Position numbers and translations under genes: made by a program | Notes under the pieces: model-generated | Database searches by the model: none | Told to the model about the DNA's origin: nothing | What the model saw: the letters and a program-made list of their open reading frames with translations, nothing else | Shown: positions 8,475 through 19,493 of the stretch, one piece after another | Layout of the letters: the number at the start of each line of letters is the position of its first letter | How positions within the stretch are numbered: position 1 is the first letter of the stretch | Assembly: GCA_004211905.1 (NCBI GenBank) | Contig: SHBP01000003.1 | Coordinates: forward strand, 62,001 to 126,000 | Length of the DNA stretch: 64,000 bases | Direction of reading: 5' to 3' | Source: SAR92 clade bacterium | Lineage (GTDB): Bacteria; Pseudomonadota; Gammaproteobacteria; Pseudomonadales; Porticoccaceae

Positions 8475-9389
8475 ATGGCCATTCGACACTTTCTTACCCT
8501 GCGCGACCTGACTACCCAAGAACTAAACCAGGTCATCCAATCAGCTATCGAAATGAAAGCAGCTTATCGCGAGGAACGTCAAGACCCCGTATTTAAGGAT
8601 AAAGTCCTGGCAATGATTTTCGAAAAATCTTCGACCCGGACCAGAGTGTCTTTCGAAGCAGGGATGGCGCAGCTGGGCGGTAAAGCTATTTTTTTATCCT
8701 CAAATGATACTCAGCTAGGCCGAGGAGAACCGATTGAAGATTCGGCACGAGTTATCTCCAGAATGGTAGATATTGTAATGATCAGAACTTTTGGTCATGA
8801 CAACATCGAGCGCTTTGCTAAATATTCCAAAGTTCCTGTCATTAATGCACTTACCGATCAATATCATCCCTGCCAGTTACTTGCAGACATTCAAACCTAC
8901 GTCGAGCATCGCGGTTCAATTGAAGGAAAAACTGTGGCTTGGATCGGCGATGGAAACAATATGTGTCATTCTTGGATCAACGCAGCGATTGCCTTTGGTT
9001 TTAAGCTCAATATAGCCTGTCCAGAGGATTATGAGCCCAACTCAGACTTGGTTAATGAAGGTGGAGCAGCTGTGGTGTTAACGACCGACCCTGTAGCCGC
9101 AGTTAAGGACGCCGACCTCGTTACCACTGATGTATTTGCTTCTATGGGGCAGGAAGATCAACAACAAGATCGTTTAGCGAAATTCTCTGGCTTTCAAGTT
9201 AATCACCAATTGATGAAAAATGCCGCCAGCGACGCATTATTTATGCACTGCCTGCCTGCCCACAGAAATGAAGAAGTGTCCGCCGAATTACTTGAAGATG
9301 AGACTATTTCGGTAGTCTGGGATGAAGCTGAAAATCGATTACATGCTCAGAAAGCATTGATGGTATTTTTACTCGGCGCTAGCTCATAG
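8475..9389 (+). CDS. argF: Ornithine carbamoyltransferase
   Basis: A 304-residue enzyme joining carbamoyl phosphate and ornithine to make citrulline. The carbamoyl-phosphate motif STRTR is at residues 53-57. HPCQLLAD and the ornithine-side HCLPAHR (258-264) are intact. It is cotranscribed with argD. Carbamoyl phosphate comes from CarAB, encoded by the convergent neighbouring operon. The gene ends seven bases from the end of greA with no terminator visible. Confidence 0.97.
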   Translation: MAIRHFLTLRDLTTQELNQVIQSAIEMKAAYREERQDPVFKDKVLAMIFEKSSTRTRVSFEAGMAQLGGKAIFLSSNDTQLGRGEPIEDSARVISRMVDIVMIRTFGHDNIERFAKYSKVPVINALTDQYHPCQLLADIQTYVEHRGSIEGKTVAWIGDGNNMCHSWINAAIAFGFKLNIACPEDYEPNSDLVNEGGAAVVLTTDPVAAVKDADLVTTDVFASMGQEDQQQDRLAKFSGFQVNHQLMKNAASDALFMHCLPAHRNEEVSAELLEDETISVVWDEAENRLHAQKALMVFLLGASS

Positions 9390-9396
9390 AAACAAC

Positions 9397-9873
9397 TCAG
9401 CTATAAACTACGTCATCAATCTCATATTCCACATCGCCGCTGGGCGCCTTCACAACGACAACATCGCCAATTTCTTTGCTAATTAAAGCCCGAGCAATCG
9501 GTGACTGATAAGAAATTTTACCCGCTTTCACATCCGCCTCATCATCACCAACAATTCGATAAGATGTGGTTTCCTCGGTATCTAAATTAATAATGGTTAC
9601 CAATGAACCGAAAATAACACGATCTCCCTGAGGGATTTTTGAAATATCGATCACCTGAGCGTTTGACAGCTTACCTTCTATATCTTGAATACGGCCCTCA
9701 GCAAAACTCTGCTGTTCACGCGCTGCATGGTATTCTGCATTTTCTTTAAGGTCTCCATGCTCTCGAGCAGTAGCTATCGCCTCTACAATACCTGGGCGCA
9801 CAACCTTAATCAGATGCTCAAGTTCCTTTCTGAGAGCGGCTTCGCCATCTGCTGTCATTGCGGTTTTTTGCAT
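9397..9873 (-). CDS. greA: Transcription elongation factor GreA
   Basis: A 158-residue protein with the N-terminal coiled coil and the conserved tip [15 protein letters not shown], whose acidic residues reach the RNA polymerase active site and stimulate cleavage of backtracked RNA. A C-terminal FKBP-like domain follows. The start codon overlaps the carB stop by one base (TAATG), so greA is the third gene of carA-carB-greA, a common arrangement in gammaproteobacteria. Confidence 0.97.
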   Translation of the reverse strand: MQKTAMTADGEAALRKELEHLIKVVRPGIVEAIATAREHGDLKENAEYHAAREQQSFAEGRIQDIEGKLSNAQVIDISKIPQGDRVIFGSLVTIINLDTEETTSYRIVGDDEADVKAGKISYQSPIARALISKEIGDVVVVKAPSGDVEYEIDDVVYS

Positions 9874-12800
9874 TAAGTAATTTCCCTGTGCAACTGCTGT
9901 AGACTTCTCACTTTAATATCACCTGCGAATTTTAACGCCTCACAAACCGCACTACCACCTGCCATCGTAGTCGTATAGTAAACGCGATGTTGCTCAGCAC
10001 TCGATCGAATTGTCGATGAATCAGAAATTGCCTGTCGGCCTTCCGTGGTATTAACAATTAAATTAATCTTGTCGCTTTTAATCATGTCAACGATATGCGG
10101 CCTTCCTTCTTTCACCTTATTAACCGGCTGCACGTCGAAACCAGCTGCTTCTATGGTCGCAGCCGTTCCCTTTGTAGCAACCAATTTAAAACCTAGGGCA
10201 ACTAGGCTTTTAGCCAAAGCTGGTATCTGTTCTTTATCACGCTCTCGTACACTGACAAAAGCACTTCCTTTACTGGGAATCTCATCACTAGCACCAAGCT
10301 CAGCTTTACCATAAGCTTCGGCAAACGTGGTGCCCACGCCCATTACTTCACCGGTAGATTTCATTTCGGGTCCAAGGATAGGATCAATGCCAGGAAACTT
10401 ATTGAATGGAAACACTGCCTCTTTAACACTGAAATAGGGGGGGATAATCTCTTTAGTAAATCCTTGATCTTCCAGGGTCTGGCCAACCATACACCTAGCA
10501 GCTATTTTTGCTAAGGAAACACCTATGCATTTTGAAACAAAAGGAATGGTACGAGAAGCACGAGGATTCACTTCGATAACATAAATCTTGTCATCTTGCA
10601 GGGCCAACTGTACATTCATCAAACCTCGCACGCCAAGTTCACGAGCCATCTTCTTACAGATCTCTCTCATCTCATCTTGAACACTTTCGCTAAGACTATA
10701 AGGCGGAAGTGAGCACGCTGAGTCTCCTGAATGTATTCCTGCTTGCTCAATATGCTGCATAATCGCGCCAATGACCACCTTATCACCATCGCTGACTGCA
10801 TCAACATCCATTTCGATAGCGTTTGGCAGGAAGAAGTCCAGCAATACTGGCGAATCATCTGACACTTGCACAGCTGTTTTCATGTAATGTCGTAATTCAT
10901 CTTCTTTGTAGACTATTTCCATGGCTCGCCCTCCGAGAACATAAGAGGGTCGCACCACCAAAGGATAGCCAATCTTTTTTGCCAACTCGACAGCTTCATC
11001 AGCACTGCGAGCAGTCGCGTTAAGAGGCTGCAGTAAGTCGAGCTTTTCAATCATATGCTGAAATCGCTCCCGATCCTCGGCACGATCAATCGCATCTGGA
11101 GTAGTGCCAATAATTGGTACACCTTCAGCTTCCAGAGCTCTGGCGAGTTTTAAAGGTGTTTGACCACCAAACTGGACAATAACACCCTTGGGGTTTTCAA
11201 GACGGACAATCTCAAGTACATCCTCTAAAGTAACAGGCTCAAAAAACAACCTATCGGAGGTATCATAGTCAGTTGAAACTGTTTCGGGATTGCAGTTAAC
11301 CATAATGGTTTCATAGCCATCTTCACGCATCGCCAACGCAGCGTGAACACAACAATAATCAAATTCTATTCCCTGACCAATACGATTTGGACCACCACCA
11401 AGAACGAGTATTTTATCCTTGTTACTAGGCTCAGCCTCGCACTCTTCTTCATAGGTGGAATACATATAAGCCGTCTCAGTGGAGAACTCTGCAGCACAGG
11501 TATCAACGCGCTTGTAAACAGGGTGCATTCCAAAACCATAACGCAAATTACGTACTTCTGACTCTGTGCACGATAAAATATCTGCTAAACGACGATCAGC
11601 AAACCCTTTACGCTTCAATCTATACAGCGTCTTTTCATCAACACTGGTCAAATTTGATCCCTGCAATCGATTTTCTTCAACAATTAAGTCTTCGATTTGA
11701 ACCAAGAACCAAGGATCAATTTTAGTAATATTAAAAATCTCTTCACAACTCATACCCTGGCGGAAAGCATCAGCCAAATACCATATGCGGTCTGGACCCG
11801 CTTCAGCCAGTTGATTGTAGAGGGTCGCGGCAAAATCCTCATCACCGGTATCAATTTTTGGATCAAAACCGGAAACACCTACCTCTAATCCACGCAACGC
11901 TTTTTGCATAGACTCTTGGAAGGTACGGCCAATCGCCATTACCTCACCAACAGATTTCATCTGGGTTGTTAAGCTCTGATCCGCTTGATTGAATTTTTCA
12001 AAAGCAAATCGCGGTATTTTGGTTACCACGTAGTCAATACTGGGCTCAAAAGATGCAGGTGTAGCACCCCCAGTAATTTCATTCTGTAGCTCATCTAAGG
12101 TATATCCCACTGCTAACTTAGCGGCAACCCTTGCTATGGGAAATCCCGTTGCCTTAGAGGCTAAAGCTGAAGAACGCGACACCCTGGGATTCATCTCAAT
12201 AACAATCAGTCGCCCATCTTTTGGACTCACCGCAAACTGAACGTTTGATCCACCTGTCTCTACCCCAATCTCACGAAGAACTTTAATCGAAGCGTTACGC
12301 ATGATCTGGTATTCTTTATCAGTCAGAGTTTGCGCCGGAGCAACGGTAATTGAATCCCCGGTATGTATTCCCATAGGGTCAAGATTTTCAATGGCGCAAA
12401 CAATAATACAGTTGTCCTTTTTATCCCTTACCACCTCCATTTCAAATTCTTTCCAACCGATTAACGATTCGTCAATCAGTAATTCATTGGTCGGAGAAAG
12501 ATCCAGACCTCTGCGACAGATAGTTTCAAATTCTTCGCGGTTATAAGCGATACCACCACCAGAGCCACCCATGGTAAATGAAGGTCGAATAATACAGGGG
12601 AAACCAAACTGATCAGCGACCTGAGAAGCCTCTTCCATACTATGAGCAATACCAGAATTTGGAGTGCTTAAGCCTATTGCCTTCATCGCTTTATCAAAAC
12701 GCTCACGATCTTCTGCTTTGTCGATGGCGTCTGCATTAGCGCCAATCATCTCAACTGAAAATTTATCCAAAATACCGTGTTTGGCAAGATCTAATGCGCA

Positions 12801-13091
12801 GTTAAGTGCCGTTTGTCCACCCATAGTTGGCAATAGAGCGTCAGGACGCTCCTCTTCAATAATGCGAGCAACGGTTTTCCATTCAACAGGTTCAATATAG
12901 GTTGCATCTGCCATGGAAGGATCAGTCATGATCGTAGCGGGATTAGAGTTAACTAAAATAACTCTAAAACCTTCTTCTCTAAGCGCTTTACATGCTTGGG
13001 CTCCGGAGTAATCAAACTCGCAGGCTTGACCAATAATAATGGGTCCCGCCCCCAGAATTAAAATGCTTTTAATGTCGGTTCTTTTTGGCAT
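9873..13091 (-). CDS. carB: Carbamoyl-phosphate synthase large subunit
   Basis: A 1072-residue protein of normal length with the duplicated structure: two ATP-grasp synthetase halves (about 1-400 and 553-935), an oligomerisation region between, and a C-terminal MGS-like allosteric domain (about 936-1072). Both halves start with the [20 protein letters not shown] type loop. It makes carbamoyl phosphate for pyrimidines and arginine, using ammonia tunnelled from CarA. It starts two bases after carA ends and overlaps greA by one base. Confidence 0.98.
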   Translation of the reverse strand: MPKRTDIKSILILGAGPIIIGQACEFDYSGAQACKALREEGFRVILVNSNPATIMTDPSMADATYIEPVEWKTVARIIEEERPDALLPTMGGQTALNCALDLAKHGILDKFSVEMIGANADAIDKAEDRERFDKAMKAIGLSTPNSGIAHSMEEASQVADQFGFPCIIRPSFTMGGSGGGIAYNREEFETICRRGLDLSPTNELLIDESLIGWKEFEMEVVRDKKDNCIIVCAIENLDPMGIHTGDSITVAPAQTLTDKEYQIMRNASIKVLREIGVETGGSNVQFAVSPKDGRLIVIEMNPRVSRSSALASKATGFPIARVAAKLAVGYTLDELQNEITGGATPASFEPSIDYVVTKIPRFAFEKFNQADQSLTTQMKSVGEVMAIGRTFQESMQKALRGLEVGVSGFDPKIDTGDEDFAATLYNQLAEAGPDRIWYLADAFRQGMSCEEIFNITKIDPWFLVQIEDLIVEENRLQGSNLTSVDEKTLYRLKRKGFADRRLADILSCTESEVRNLRYGFGMHPVYKRVDTCAAEFSTETAYMYSTYEEECEAEPSNKDKILVLGGGPNRIGQGIEFDYCCVHAALAMREDGYETIMVNCNPETVSTDYDTSDRLFFEPVTLEDVLEIVRLENPKGVIVQFGGQTPLKLARALEAEGVPIIGTTPDAIDRAEDRERFQHMIEKLDLLQPLNATARSADEAVELAKKIGYPLVVRPSYVLGGRAMEIVYKEDELRHYMKTAVQVSDDSPVLLDFFLPNAIEMDVDAVSDGDKVVIGAIMQHIEQAGIHSGDSACSLPPYSLSESVQDEMREICKKMARELGVRGLMNVQLALQDDKIYVIEVNPRASRTIPFVSKCIGVSLAKIAARCMVGQTLEDQGFTKEIIPPYFSVKEAVFPFNKFPGIDPILGPEMKSTGEVMGVGTTFAEAYGKAELGASDEIPSKGSAFVSVRERDKEQIPALAKSLVALGFKLVATKGTAATIEAAGFDVQPVNKVKEGRPHIVDMIKSDKINLIVNTTEGRQAISDSSTIRSSAEQHRVYYTTTMAGGSAVCEALKFAGDIKVRSLQQLHREIT

Positions 13092-13093
13092 GT

Positions 13094-14251
13094 CTACTCC
13101 GCTAACCCCTGACGGTTAACTTCCATTAAATCGATGAAATGATCAAACAATGAGGCGGCGTCATGGGGCCCAGGACTAGCCTCGGGATGCCCTTGAAAAC
13201 TGAATGCTGCTTTATCTGTTCGATGAATACCCTGCAACGACCCATCAAACAACGATCGATGAGTAGCTATTAAGTTTTCTGGCAAACTACCCTCATCAAC
13301 GGCAAAACCGTGATTCTGACTAGTGATCATCACAACATTATTTTCTATATCTTCAACAGGGTGATTAGCACCATGGTGACCAAACTTCATCTTCATGGTT
13401 TTGGCCCCTGAGGCTAAAGCCAGTAATTGATGACCCAAACAAATACCAAATACAGGAATTTGGGTCTCAAGAATCTCTTGAATTGCTTTAATCGCATAAT
13501 CGCAGGGCTCTGGATCACCAGGACCATTGGAAAGGAATACACCATCGGGTTGCATGGCCAATACTTCTTCGGCTGACGTTTGAGCCGGTACCACTACTAA
13601 TTCACAGTCTCTATCTACTAGCATGCGTAAAATATTACGCTTTACACCATAATCATAGGCTACAACTTTATATTTACCTTCACCCGACTTATGGGCTTGA
13701 TGGCCTGACGCCAGCGTCCAGCTATGCTCTTGCCAAGGATAAGTAACACCAGTGGTTACTTCTTTAGCGAGATCCATACCTTTGAGCCCAGAAAATTCTC
13801 TAGCTGCTTGTGAAGCTTTATGAACATCGATATCGCCGGCCATAATACAGCCACTTTGCGCCCCAGTCTGACGCAGAATCCGAGTTAATTTTCGGGTATC
13901 GATATCAGCAATTCCCAAAATCCCTTTTGTCTTTAAGTACTCATCCAAGGATTGTTGGCTGCGGAAATTTGACGCAAGTAAGGGTAAATCTCTAATAACT
14001 AACCCGGCCGCCCAAATCGCATCAGACTCTTCGTCCTCAGTGTTTACGCCAACATTGCCAATATGTGGATAAGTTAGAGTCACTATCTGTCGTGCATAAG
14101 ACGGATCGGTAAGAATTTCTTGGTAACCGGTGAGGGCCGTATTAAAAACCACTTCACCAACAGATAGACCGTCCGCCCCTATAGCGGTTCCCCTGAAAAT
14201 TGTTCCGTCTGCTAGCGCAAGTACGGCTTCCCGGTAAGTCTGGGAATTCAC
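13094..14251 (-). CDS. carA: Carbamoyl-phosphate synthase small (glutaminase) subunit
   Basis: A 385-residue protein. The N-terminal half is the CPSase small-chain domain. The C-terminal half is a class I glutamine amidotransferase, with the nucleophile cysteine in [15 protein letters not shown] and the [10 protein letters not shown] motif. The start is GTG at 14251, with AGGAGG four bases upstream; no ATG fits. A promoter-RNA-terminator unit lies in the 300 bases upstream, and no separate promoter nearer to carA is convincing, so attenuation is possible. First gene of carA-carB-greA. Confidence 0.97.
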   Translation of the reverse strand: MNSQTYREAVLALADGTIFRGTAIGADGLSVGEVVFNTALTGYQEILTDPSYARQIVTLTYPHIGNVGVNTEDEESDAIWAAGLVIRDLPLLASNFRSQQSLDEYLKTKGILGIADIDTRKLTRILRQTGAQSGCIMAGDIDVHKASQAAREFSGLKGMDLAKEVTTGVTYPWQEHSWTLASGHQAHKSGEGKYKVVAYDYGVKRNILRMLVDRDCELVVVPAQTSAEEVLAMQPDGVFLSNGPGDPEPCDYAIKAIQEILETQIPVFGICLGHQLLALASGAKTMKMKFGHHGANHPVEDIENNVVMITSQNHGFAVDEGSLPENLIATHRSLFDGSLQGIHRTDKAAFSFQGHPEASPGPHDAASLFDHFIDLMEVNRQGLAE

Positions 14252-14357
14252 ACAACCTCCTAAATTATTGACTTTTAGCTGGCTTAGGCCTTGACATAAT
14301 CTCTAGTGCGTCTAAGCAATATAACTCTGAAATGGTTGGCAGACTTTTCCAAGTTTG

Positions 14358-14395
14358 CAAAAAAGCGAGATGAAACAAATGGTCTCATCTCGCTT
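14358..14395 (-). terminator. Strong intrinsic terminator or attenuator upstream of carA
   Basis: A perfect 11-bp stem (AAGCGAGATGA against TCATCTCGCTT, arms 14363-14373 and 14385-14395) with an 11-base loop. On the minus strand it is followed by a run of six Ts. It lies about 110 bases before the carA start and about 155 bases after dapB, so it ends either dapB transcripts or the separate RNA starting near 14460. Confidence 0.85.
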
Positions 14396-14460
14396 AAATA
14401 AAATACTCTCTGTGCTCTAACCTCTCAGAACGAGACCGCTTTTTACTGTCGCGGTGTTAG
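14358..14460 (-). ncRNA. Candidate structured small RNA or carA leader
   Basis: About 100 bases between a good promoter and a strong terminator. The 5' end CTAAC (near 14460) can pair with GTTAG at 14417-14421, closing over a CCGC/GCGG hairpin (14435-14455). An AT-rich single-stranded stretch then leads into the terminator, the layout of Hfq-type sRNAs. A GGTCTC segment (14432-14437) is complementary to GAGACC (14381-14386) within the terminator left side and loop, a possible antiterminator. No known family recognised. Confidence 0.5.
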
Positions 14461-14466
14461 GAAGTC

Positions 14467-14495
14467 AGTATAAGGAAAGGGTTGTATATTGTCTA
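14467..14495 (-). promoter_or_regulatory. Sigma-70 promoter upstream of carA
   Basis: On the minus strand: TAGACA (14490-14495, 5 of 6), a 17-base spacer, then TATACT (14467-14472, 5 of 6). Predicted transcript start is near 14460. It would read through the structured RNA towards carA. Confidence 0.65.
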
Positions 14496-14551
14496 TCAAT
14501 GTTGATCAAAATTTTATTGCGGCGGGACTTTAAAATGTAAGCCTAAGAGTT

Positions 14552-15370
<819 letters not shown>

Positions 15371-15410
15371 TTAGAAACACACTAGTGTAGCGTATATCTG
15401 TACTTTGAAC

Positions 15411-16526
15411 TTAGCTAGTCAGGTTGTCGAAGAATTTTTTTACCCCATCAAACCAATGATTGCTTCGGGGAGAGTGTTTGCTCTTTCCAGCAAGGCTCTT
15501 GTCAAAACTTTCTAAGAGCTCACGCTGCTCAGCACTCAAATTTACAGGAGTCTCCACAACCACTCTGCATAACAGATCACCTTGGGCACCTCCTCTAACT
15601 GGAGCTACACCTTTTCCCCGCAATCTAAATAGCTTACCACTTTGGGTTTCCGATGGTATCTTCAATTTAACCTTGCCTGAAAGGGTAGGAACCTCGAGTT
15701 CACCACCCAGCGCAGATTGTGCAAAACTGATGGGCACCTCACAGTGCAAATTACTTCCGTCTCGAACGAAAATATCATGCTTACGCACATGCATTTGCAC
15801 ATACAAGTCTCCCGTAGGCCCGCCGTGAGGTCCTGCCTCACCCTTACCTGAGAGACGAATTCTATCTCCAGTATCCACTCCAGGCGGTATTTTTACTGAC
15901 AGGGTTTTACGCTCTTCTTTAACGCCTTGGCCATGGCAGCTACCACAGGGATCAGAGATCATCTTGCCTCGACCACCACATTTCGGGCAGGTTTGCTGAA
16001 CAGAAAAGAAACCTTGAGACATACGCACTTGACCAGAGCCACCACAGGTGTCGCAGGTGACAGGCGCACTGCCTTTGCGAGCACCTGAACCATCACAAAC
16101 CTCACAAGACACCATTGTTGGTACATCTATCTGTACAGTCTTGCCCTTGACTGCATCTTCTAAATCTAACTGGAGGTCATAACGAAGATCAGAACCCCTA
16201 GCAGGGCCACTTCGACCACGACCACCACCGCCAAAAATATCGCCAAAAACATCACCAAAAACGTCACTGAATCCTGCGCCACCCTGTCCACCGCCATTCT
16301 GATCCAAGCCAGCATGACCAAATCGATCATAGGCAGCTTTTTTGTCAGCATCCCCTAAAATCTCATAGGCCTCTTGAGCTTCCTTAAATTTTTCATCAGC
16401 TTTTTGATCATCCGGATTTCGATCGGGATGATATTTCATTGCTATGCGACGAAAGGCCTTCTTGACTTCTTGATCAGAGGCACTGCTATCCACACCTAAA
16501 ACTTCGTAATAATCGCGCTTAGACAT
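15411..16526 (-). CDS. dnaJ: Chaperone protein DnaJ
   Basis: A 371-residue type I DnaJ, the co-chaperone that loads clients on DnaK and stimulates its ATPase. It has an N-terminal J domain with HPD in KYHPDRN, a glycine/phenylalanine-rich linker (GGGGRGRSG), then four CxxCxGxG zinc repeats ([32 protein letters not shown]) and the C-terminal substrate domains. The ATG at 16526 gives the standard [11 protein letters not shown] start; a GTG six codons upstream is less likely. It lies about 150 bases after dnaK, beyond a large hairpin. Confidence 0.97.
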   Translation of the reverse strand: MSKRDYYEVLGVDSSASDQEVKKAFRRIAMKYHPDRNPDDQKADEKFKEAQEAYEILGDADKKAAYDRFGHAGLDQNGGGQGGAGFSDVFGDVFGDIFGGGGRGRSGPARGSDLRYDLQLDLEDAVKGKTVQIDVPTMVSCEVCDGSGARKGSAPVTCDTCGGSGQVRMSQGFFSVQQTCPKCGGRGKMISDPCGSCHGQGVKEERKTLSVKIPPGVDTGDRIRLSGKGEAGPHGGPTGDLYVQMHVRKHDIFVRDGSNLHCEVPISFAQSALGGELEVPTLSGKVKLKIPSETQSGKLFRLRGKGVAPVRGGAQGDLLCRVVVETPVNLSAEQRELLESFDKSLAGKSKHSPRSNHWFDGVKKFFDNLTS

Positions 16527-16591
16527 ACTTCGATTTCTTCCCACCTATAACCTAACGCCACTAACAACGCTAGATGTAACCGTAAATAAAG

Positions 16592-16639
16592 AGGCGCGAA
16601 AGTCGTTTTGGAATGTTATCCAAAGGTCATTTCGCGCCT
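16592..16639 (-). terminator. Large hairpin between dnaK and dnaJ
   Basis: A perfect 10-bp outer stem (AGGCGCGAAA/TTTCGCGCCT) enclosing a second 6-bp stem (TTTGGA/TCCAAA). On the minus strand it is followed by CTTTATTT, a weak T tract. It may be a partial terminator or an mRNA-stabilising/processing element rather than a full stop, since no clear dnaJ promoter is visible after it. Confidence 0.55.
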
Positions 16640-16674
16640 AAACACTTCAATATGTGAAGCTTTTAGATAGCCTA

Positions 16675-18600
16675 CTACTTGCTATCTTCTTTAACGTCCT
16701 CATCTTTCACTTCTTCAAACTCGGCATCCATTGCATCGTCTCCAGGAGCCTGCTGTCCCTCGCCTTGCTCGCCTGCCTCAGCTTGTTCCGCGTAGAGCTT
16801 TTGAGCCAGACCCGCCGAGGCTTCAGATAAGACTTTTGCTGCTTCATCAATGGCATCCTTATCATCACCCTGAACAGCTTCTTCTACCTGCTTTATACCG
16901 GCTTCAATAGCCGCCTTCTCTTCATCAGATGCTTTATCGCCAGCTTCTTCCAACGTCTTTTTGGCAGCATGAGCTAAACCATCGGCTGTATTTCGCGCCT
17001 GTACCAGTTCTTCAAATTTTTGATCATCAGCGGCATTAGCTTCTGCATCCTTAACCATTGCATCGATCTCTTCATCTGAAAGACCTGATGATGCTTTAAT
17101 GATAATGGACTGCTCTTTACCTGTTGCTTTATCCTTAGCGCCAACATTTAAAATACCGTTGGCATCTATATCAAACGTTACTTCGATCTGAGGCATGCCT
17201 CTTGGTGCTGGAGGAATATCTGCAAGATCAAAACGACCAAGAGACTTGTTGGACGTGGCCTGTTTACGCTCGCCCTGCACTACATGAATAGTCACCGCTG
17301 TTTGGTTATCATCCGCTGTAGAGAAAATCTGAGATTTTTTTGTAGGGATGGTAGTGTTCTTCTCAATCACGGGGGTAGCGACACCACCCATAGTCTCGAT
17401 ACCAAGACTTAAAGGAGTAACATCCAGTAACAATACATCAGTAACGTCACCAGCTAAGACTGCGCCTTGTAAGGCGGCACCGACAGCAACTGCTTCATCG
17501 GGATTAACATCTTTTCGCGGCTCTTTACCAAAGAACGCAGTAACTTTATCTTGAACCATAGGCATACGTGTTTGACCGCCCACCAAGATTATCTCATCAA
17601 TCTCTGAGGTAGATTTTCCCGCATCTTTCAACGCAATTTTCAGCGGCTCTAAAGAACGTTCAACTAGATCTTCAACTAGGGACTCTAACTTAGCACGGGT
17701 CAACTTAACCACCAGGTGCTTAGGTCCACTGGCATCAGCAGTGATATAAGGAAGATTAACTTCTGTCTGCTGGCTAGATGACAATTCAATTTTCGATTTT
17801 TCGGCAGCTTCCTTGAGACGCTGCATAGCTAATGGATCGTTGTGCAAATCAATGCCACTGTCCTGCTTAAATTCTGCTGATAAATACTCAATTAAACGCA
17901 TATCAAAGTCTTCACCACCAAGGAAGGTATCTCCGTTGGTCGCCAACACCTCAAACTGCTTTTCGCCATCAACATCGGCTATTTCAATCACTGAGATATC
18001 AAACGTACCACCACCCAAGTCGTAAACCGCAACCACACTATCACCGGATGTTTTGTCTATTCCATAAGCTAAAGCTGCAGCCGTTGGCTCATTGATAATA
18101 CGTTTCACATCAAGACCTGCTATTCGACCCGCGTCCTTGGTCGCCTGTCGCTGAGAATCATTGAAGTAAGCCGGCACAGTAATAACCGCTTCTGAAATTG
18201 ACTCACCTAGGTAGTCCTCAGCGGTTTTTTTCATTTTTTTGAGAATTTCAGCAGATATTTGAGGAGCAGCCTTGCTATCCCCTTTAATCTCAACCCAAGC
18301 ATCACCGTTGTCAGCCTTAACAATTTTGTAAGGGACCATTTCTATATCTTTTTTGACGACTTTGTCATCAAAGCGCCGCCCTATAAGACGCTTAACCGCA
18401 TAAACAGTATTCTCAGGGTTTGTTACAGCCTGTCGTTTGGCTGACTGACCCGCTAAAATTTCACCATCCTCAGCATACGCGACTACTGAGGGTGTAGTTC
18501 TTGCACCTTCAGCATTCTCAATTACTTTGGGCTTATCGCCTTCGAGTACGGCAACACAGGAGTTGGTCGTTCCCAAATCAATTCCGATAATCTTTCCCAT
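16675..18600 (-). CDS. dnaK: Chaperone protein DnaK (Hsp70)
   Basis: A 641-residue Hsp70. The N-terminal ATPase domain begins [14 protein letters not shown], and [14 protein letters not shown] and the LVGGQTRMP motif are intact. The linker [12 protein letters not shown] leads to the beta-sandwich substrate domain, then a helical lid and an acidic C-terminal tail ending in [12 protein letters not shown] (EEVKD-like). ATG 18600 is preceded by an in-frame GTG at 18603; GGAG nine bases upstream of the ATG supports 18600. It has its own sigma-32-type promoter. Confidence 0.98.
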   Translation of the reverse strand: MGKIIGIDLGTTNSCVAVLEGDKPKVIENAEGARTTPSVVAYAEDGEILAGQSAKRQAVTNPENTVYAVKRLIGRRFDDKVVKKDIEMVPYKIVKADNGDAWVEIKGDSKAAPQISAEILKKMKKTAEDYLGESISEAVITVPAYFNDSQRQATKDAGRIAGLDVKRIINEPTAAALAYGIDKTSGDSVVAVYDLGGGTFDISVIEIADVDGEKQFEVLATNGDTFLGGEDFDMRLIEYLSAEFKQDSGIDLHNDPLAMQRLKEAAEKSKIELSSSQQTEVNLPYITADASGPKHLVVKLTRAKLESLVEDLVERSLEPLKIALKDAGKSTSEIDEIILVGGQTRMPMVQDKVTAFFGKEPRKDVNPDEAVAVGAALQGAVLAGDVTDVLLLDVTPLSLGIETMGGVATPVIEKNTTIPTKKSQIFSTADDNQTAVTIHVVQGERKQATSNKSLGRFDLADIPPAPRGMPQIEVTFDIDANGILNVGAKDKATGKEQSIIIKASSGLSDEEIDAMVKDAEANAADDQKFEELVQARNTADGLAHAAKKTLEEAGDKASDEEKAAIEAGIKQVEEAVQGDDKDAIDEAAKVLSEASAGLAQKLYAEQAEAGEQGEGQQAPGDDAMDAEFEEVKDEDVKEDSK

Positions 18601-18671
18601 CACTTTTCTCTCCGTTACTAGTCTTAAAACCCTTTAAAGGCTTCATTTAAAAATTTATTCGCTTAACCCTT

Positions 18672-18699
18672 ATATGGGTCCATGTTTAATAATTTCAAG
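18672..18699 (-). promoter_or_regulatory. Sigma-32 (heat-shock) promoter of dnaK
   Basis: On the minus strand: CTTGAAA (18693-18699), a 13-base spacer, then ACCCATAT (18672-18679). This matches the sigma-32 consensus CTTGAAA-N13/14-CCCCATnT with one change in the -10. It lies between grpE and dnaK, about 70 bases before the dnaK start. Confidence 0.85.
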
Positions 18700-18729
18700 G
18701 GTATCCTCAGTGGAAATCACCTTTATTAC

Positions 18730-19320
18730 TCAGCCAGCTTTAGATACCACCACCATAGCTGGTCTTACCAATCGACCATTTAAGGTATAACCTTTTTGAA
18801 AAACATCCATCACCGTATTTGGCTCTAAATCGGGGTTAGGGACCATACTCACTGCCTGATGTAAATCTGCATCAAAAGGTTGGCCTGCTGGATCTACTGC
18901 TTCAATTTTAAAGCGAGCCAGAACATCAACAAACGTTTTTAACGTTAACTCTAATCCCGTGGCGACTGCTTTTTGACCTTCATCTGAAGCATCGATAGTA
19001 CTAATTGCGCGCTCCAAGTTATCGACCACAGGCAACAGGTCTGAGGTGAATTTCTCTAAGGCATACTTGTGGGCATTCTCTACATCGCGTTCAGCACGGC
19101 GACGAACATTTTGCATTTCTGCCTGTACCCTCAATACTTGGTCATTGGCCTTGCTGACCTTCTCCTCAAGCTCTTCGGTGCCAGATAACTCATCATCCGC
19201 CAGAAGCTCCTCTACAATCTCTTCATTAAGCTTTTCAGTTTCATTAACTTCAGCCTGATCTTCAGGCAGATCATTAGACTCCAACGTGCTTTCTTCTTCG
19301 CCACTTACTTCGTCTTGCAT
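18730..19320 (-). CDS. grpE: Nucleotide exchange factor GrpE
   Basis: A 196-residue protein. Residues 1-60 are very acidic, followed by a long coiled coil (about 55-105, [20 protein letters not shown]) and the C-terminal beta domain that contacts DnaK ([20 protein letters not shown]). GrpE exchanges ADP for ATP on DnaK. It heads the grpE-dnaK-dnaJ block but is followed by a separate dnaK promoter. A sigma-32 promoter lies upstream. Confidence 0.97.
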   Translation of the reverse strand: MQDEVSGEEESTLESNDLPEDQAEVNETEKLNEEIVEELLADDELSGTEELEEKVSKANDQVLRVQAEMQNVRRRAERDVENAHKYALEKFTSDLLPVVDNLERAISTIDASDEGQKAVATGLELTLKTFVDVLARFKIEAVDPAGQPFDADLHQAVSMVPNPDLEPNTVMDVFQKGYTLNGRLVRPAMVVVSKAG

Positions 19321-19406
19321 ACTTTTTCCTCTGCTCTTGTTTAGCGAACTACGCTAATGCCCAAGATTATTGATTCGGCGGTTAGTTACGATTACCCTAT
19401 GGCTAC

Positions 19407-19434
19407 ATATGGGGACAAACTCCAAAGTTTCAAG
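19407..19434 (-). promoter_or_regulatory. Sigma-32 (heat-shock) promoter of grpE
   Basis: On the minus strand: CTTGAAA (19428-19434), a 13-base spacer, then CCCCATAT (19407-19414), a near-perfect sigma-32 promoter. The transcript would start near 19399, giving a leader of about 80 bases. It sits in the divergent grpE-recN region. Confidence 0.9.
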
Positions 19435-19493
19435 CGATGGCGCCAGTAAAATATGTTCGGCATGGCGATTTATAAACTGGTTGGTAATAAACT

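Noticed and set aside
9873-13091. Several open frames of 60-90 codons opposite carB, infB, dnaK and other long genes
   Set aside because: They lie in shadow frames of well-conserved genes, lack ribosome sites and resemble no family.
19435-19493. SOS (LexA) box in front of recN
   Set aside because: No CTGT-N8-ACAG-like palindrome is present in the short upstream region.
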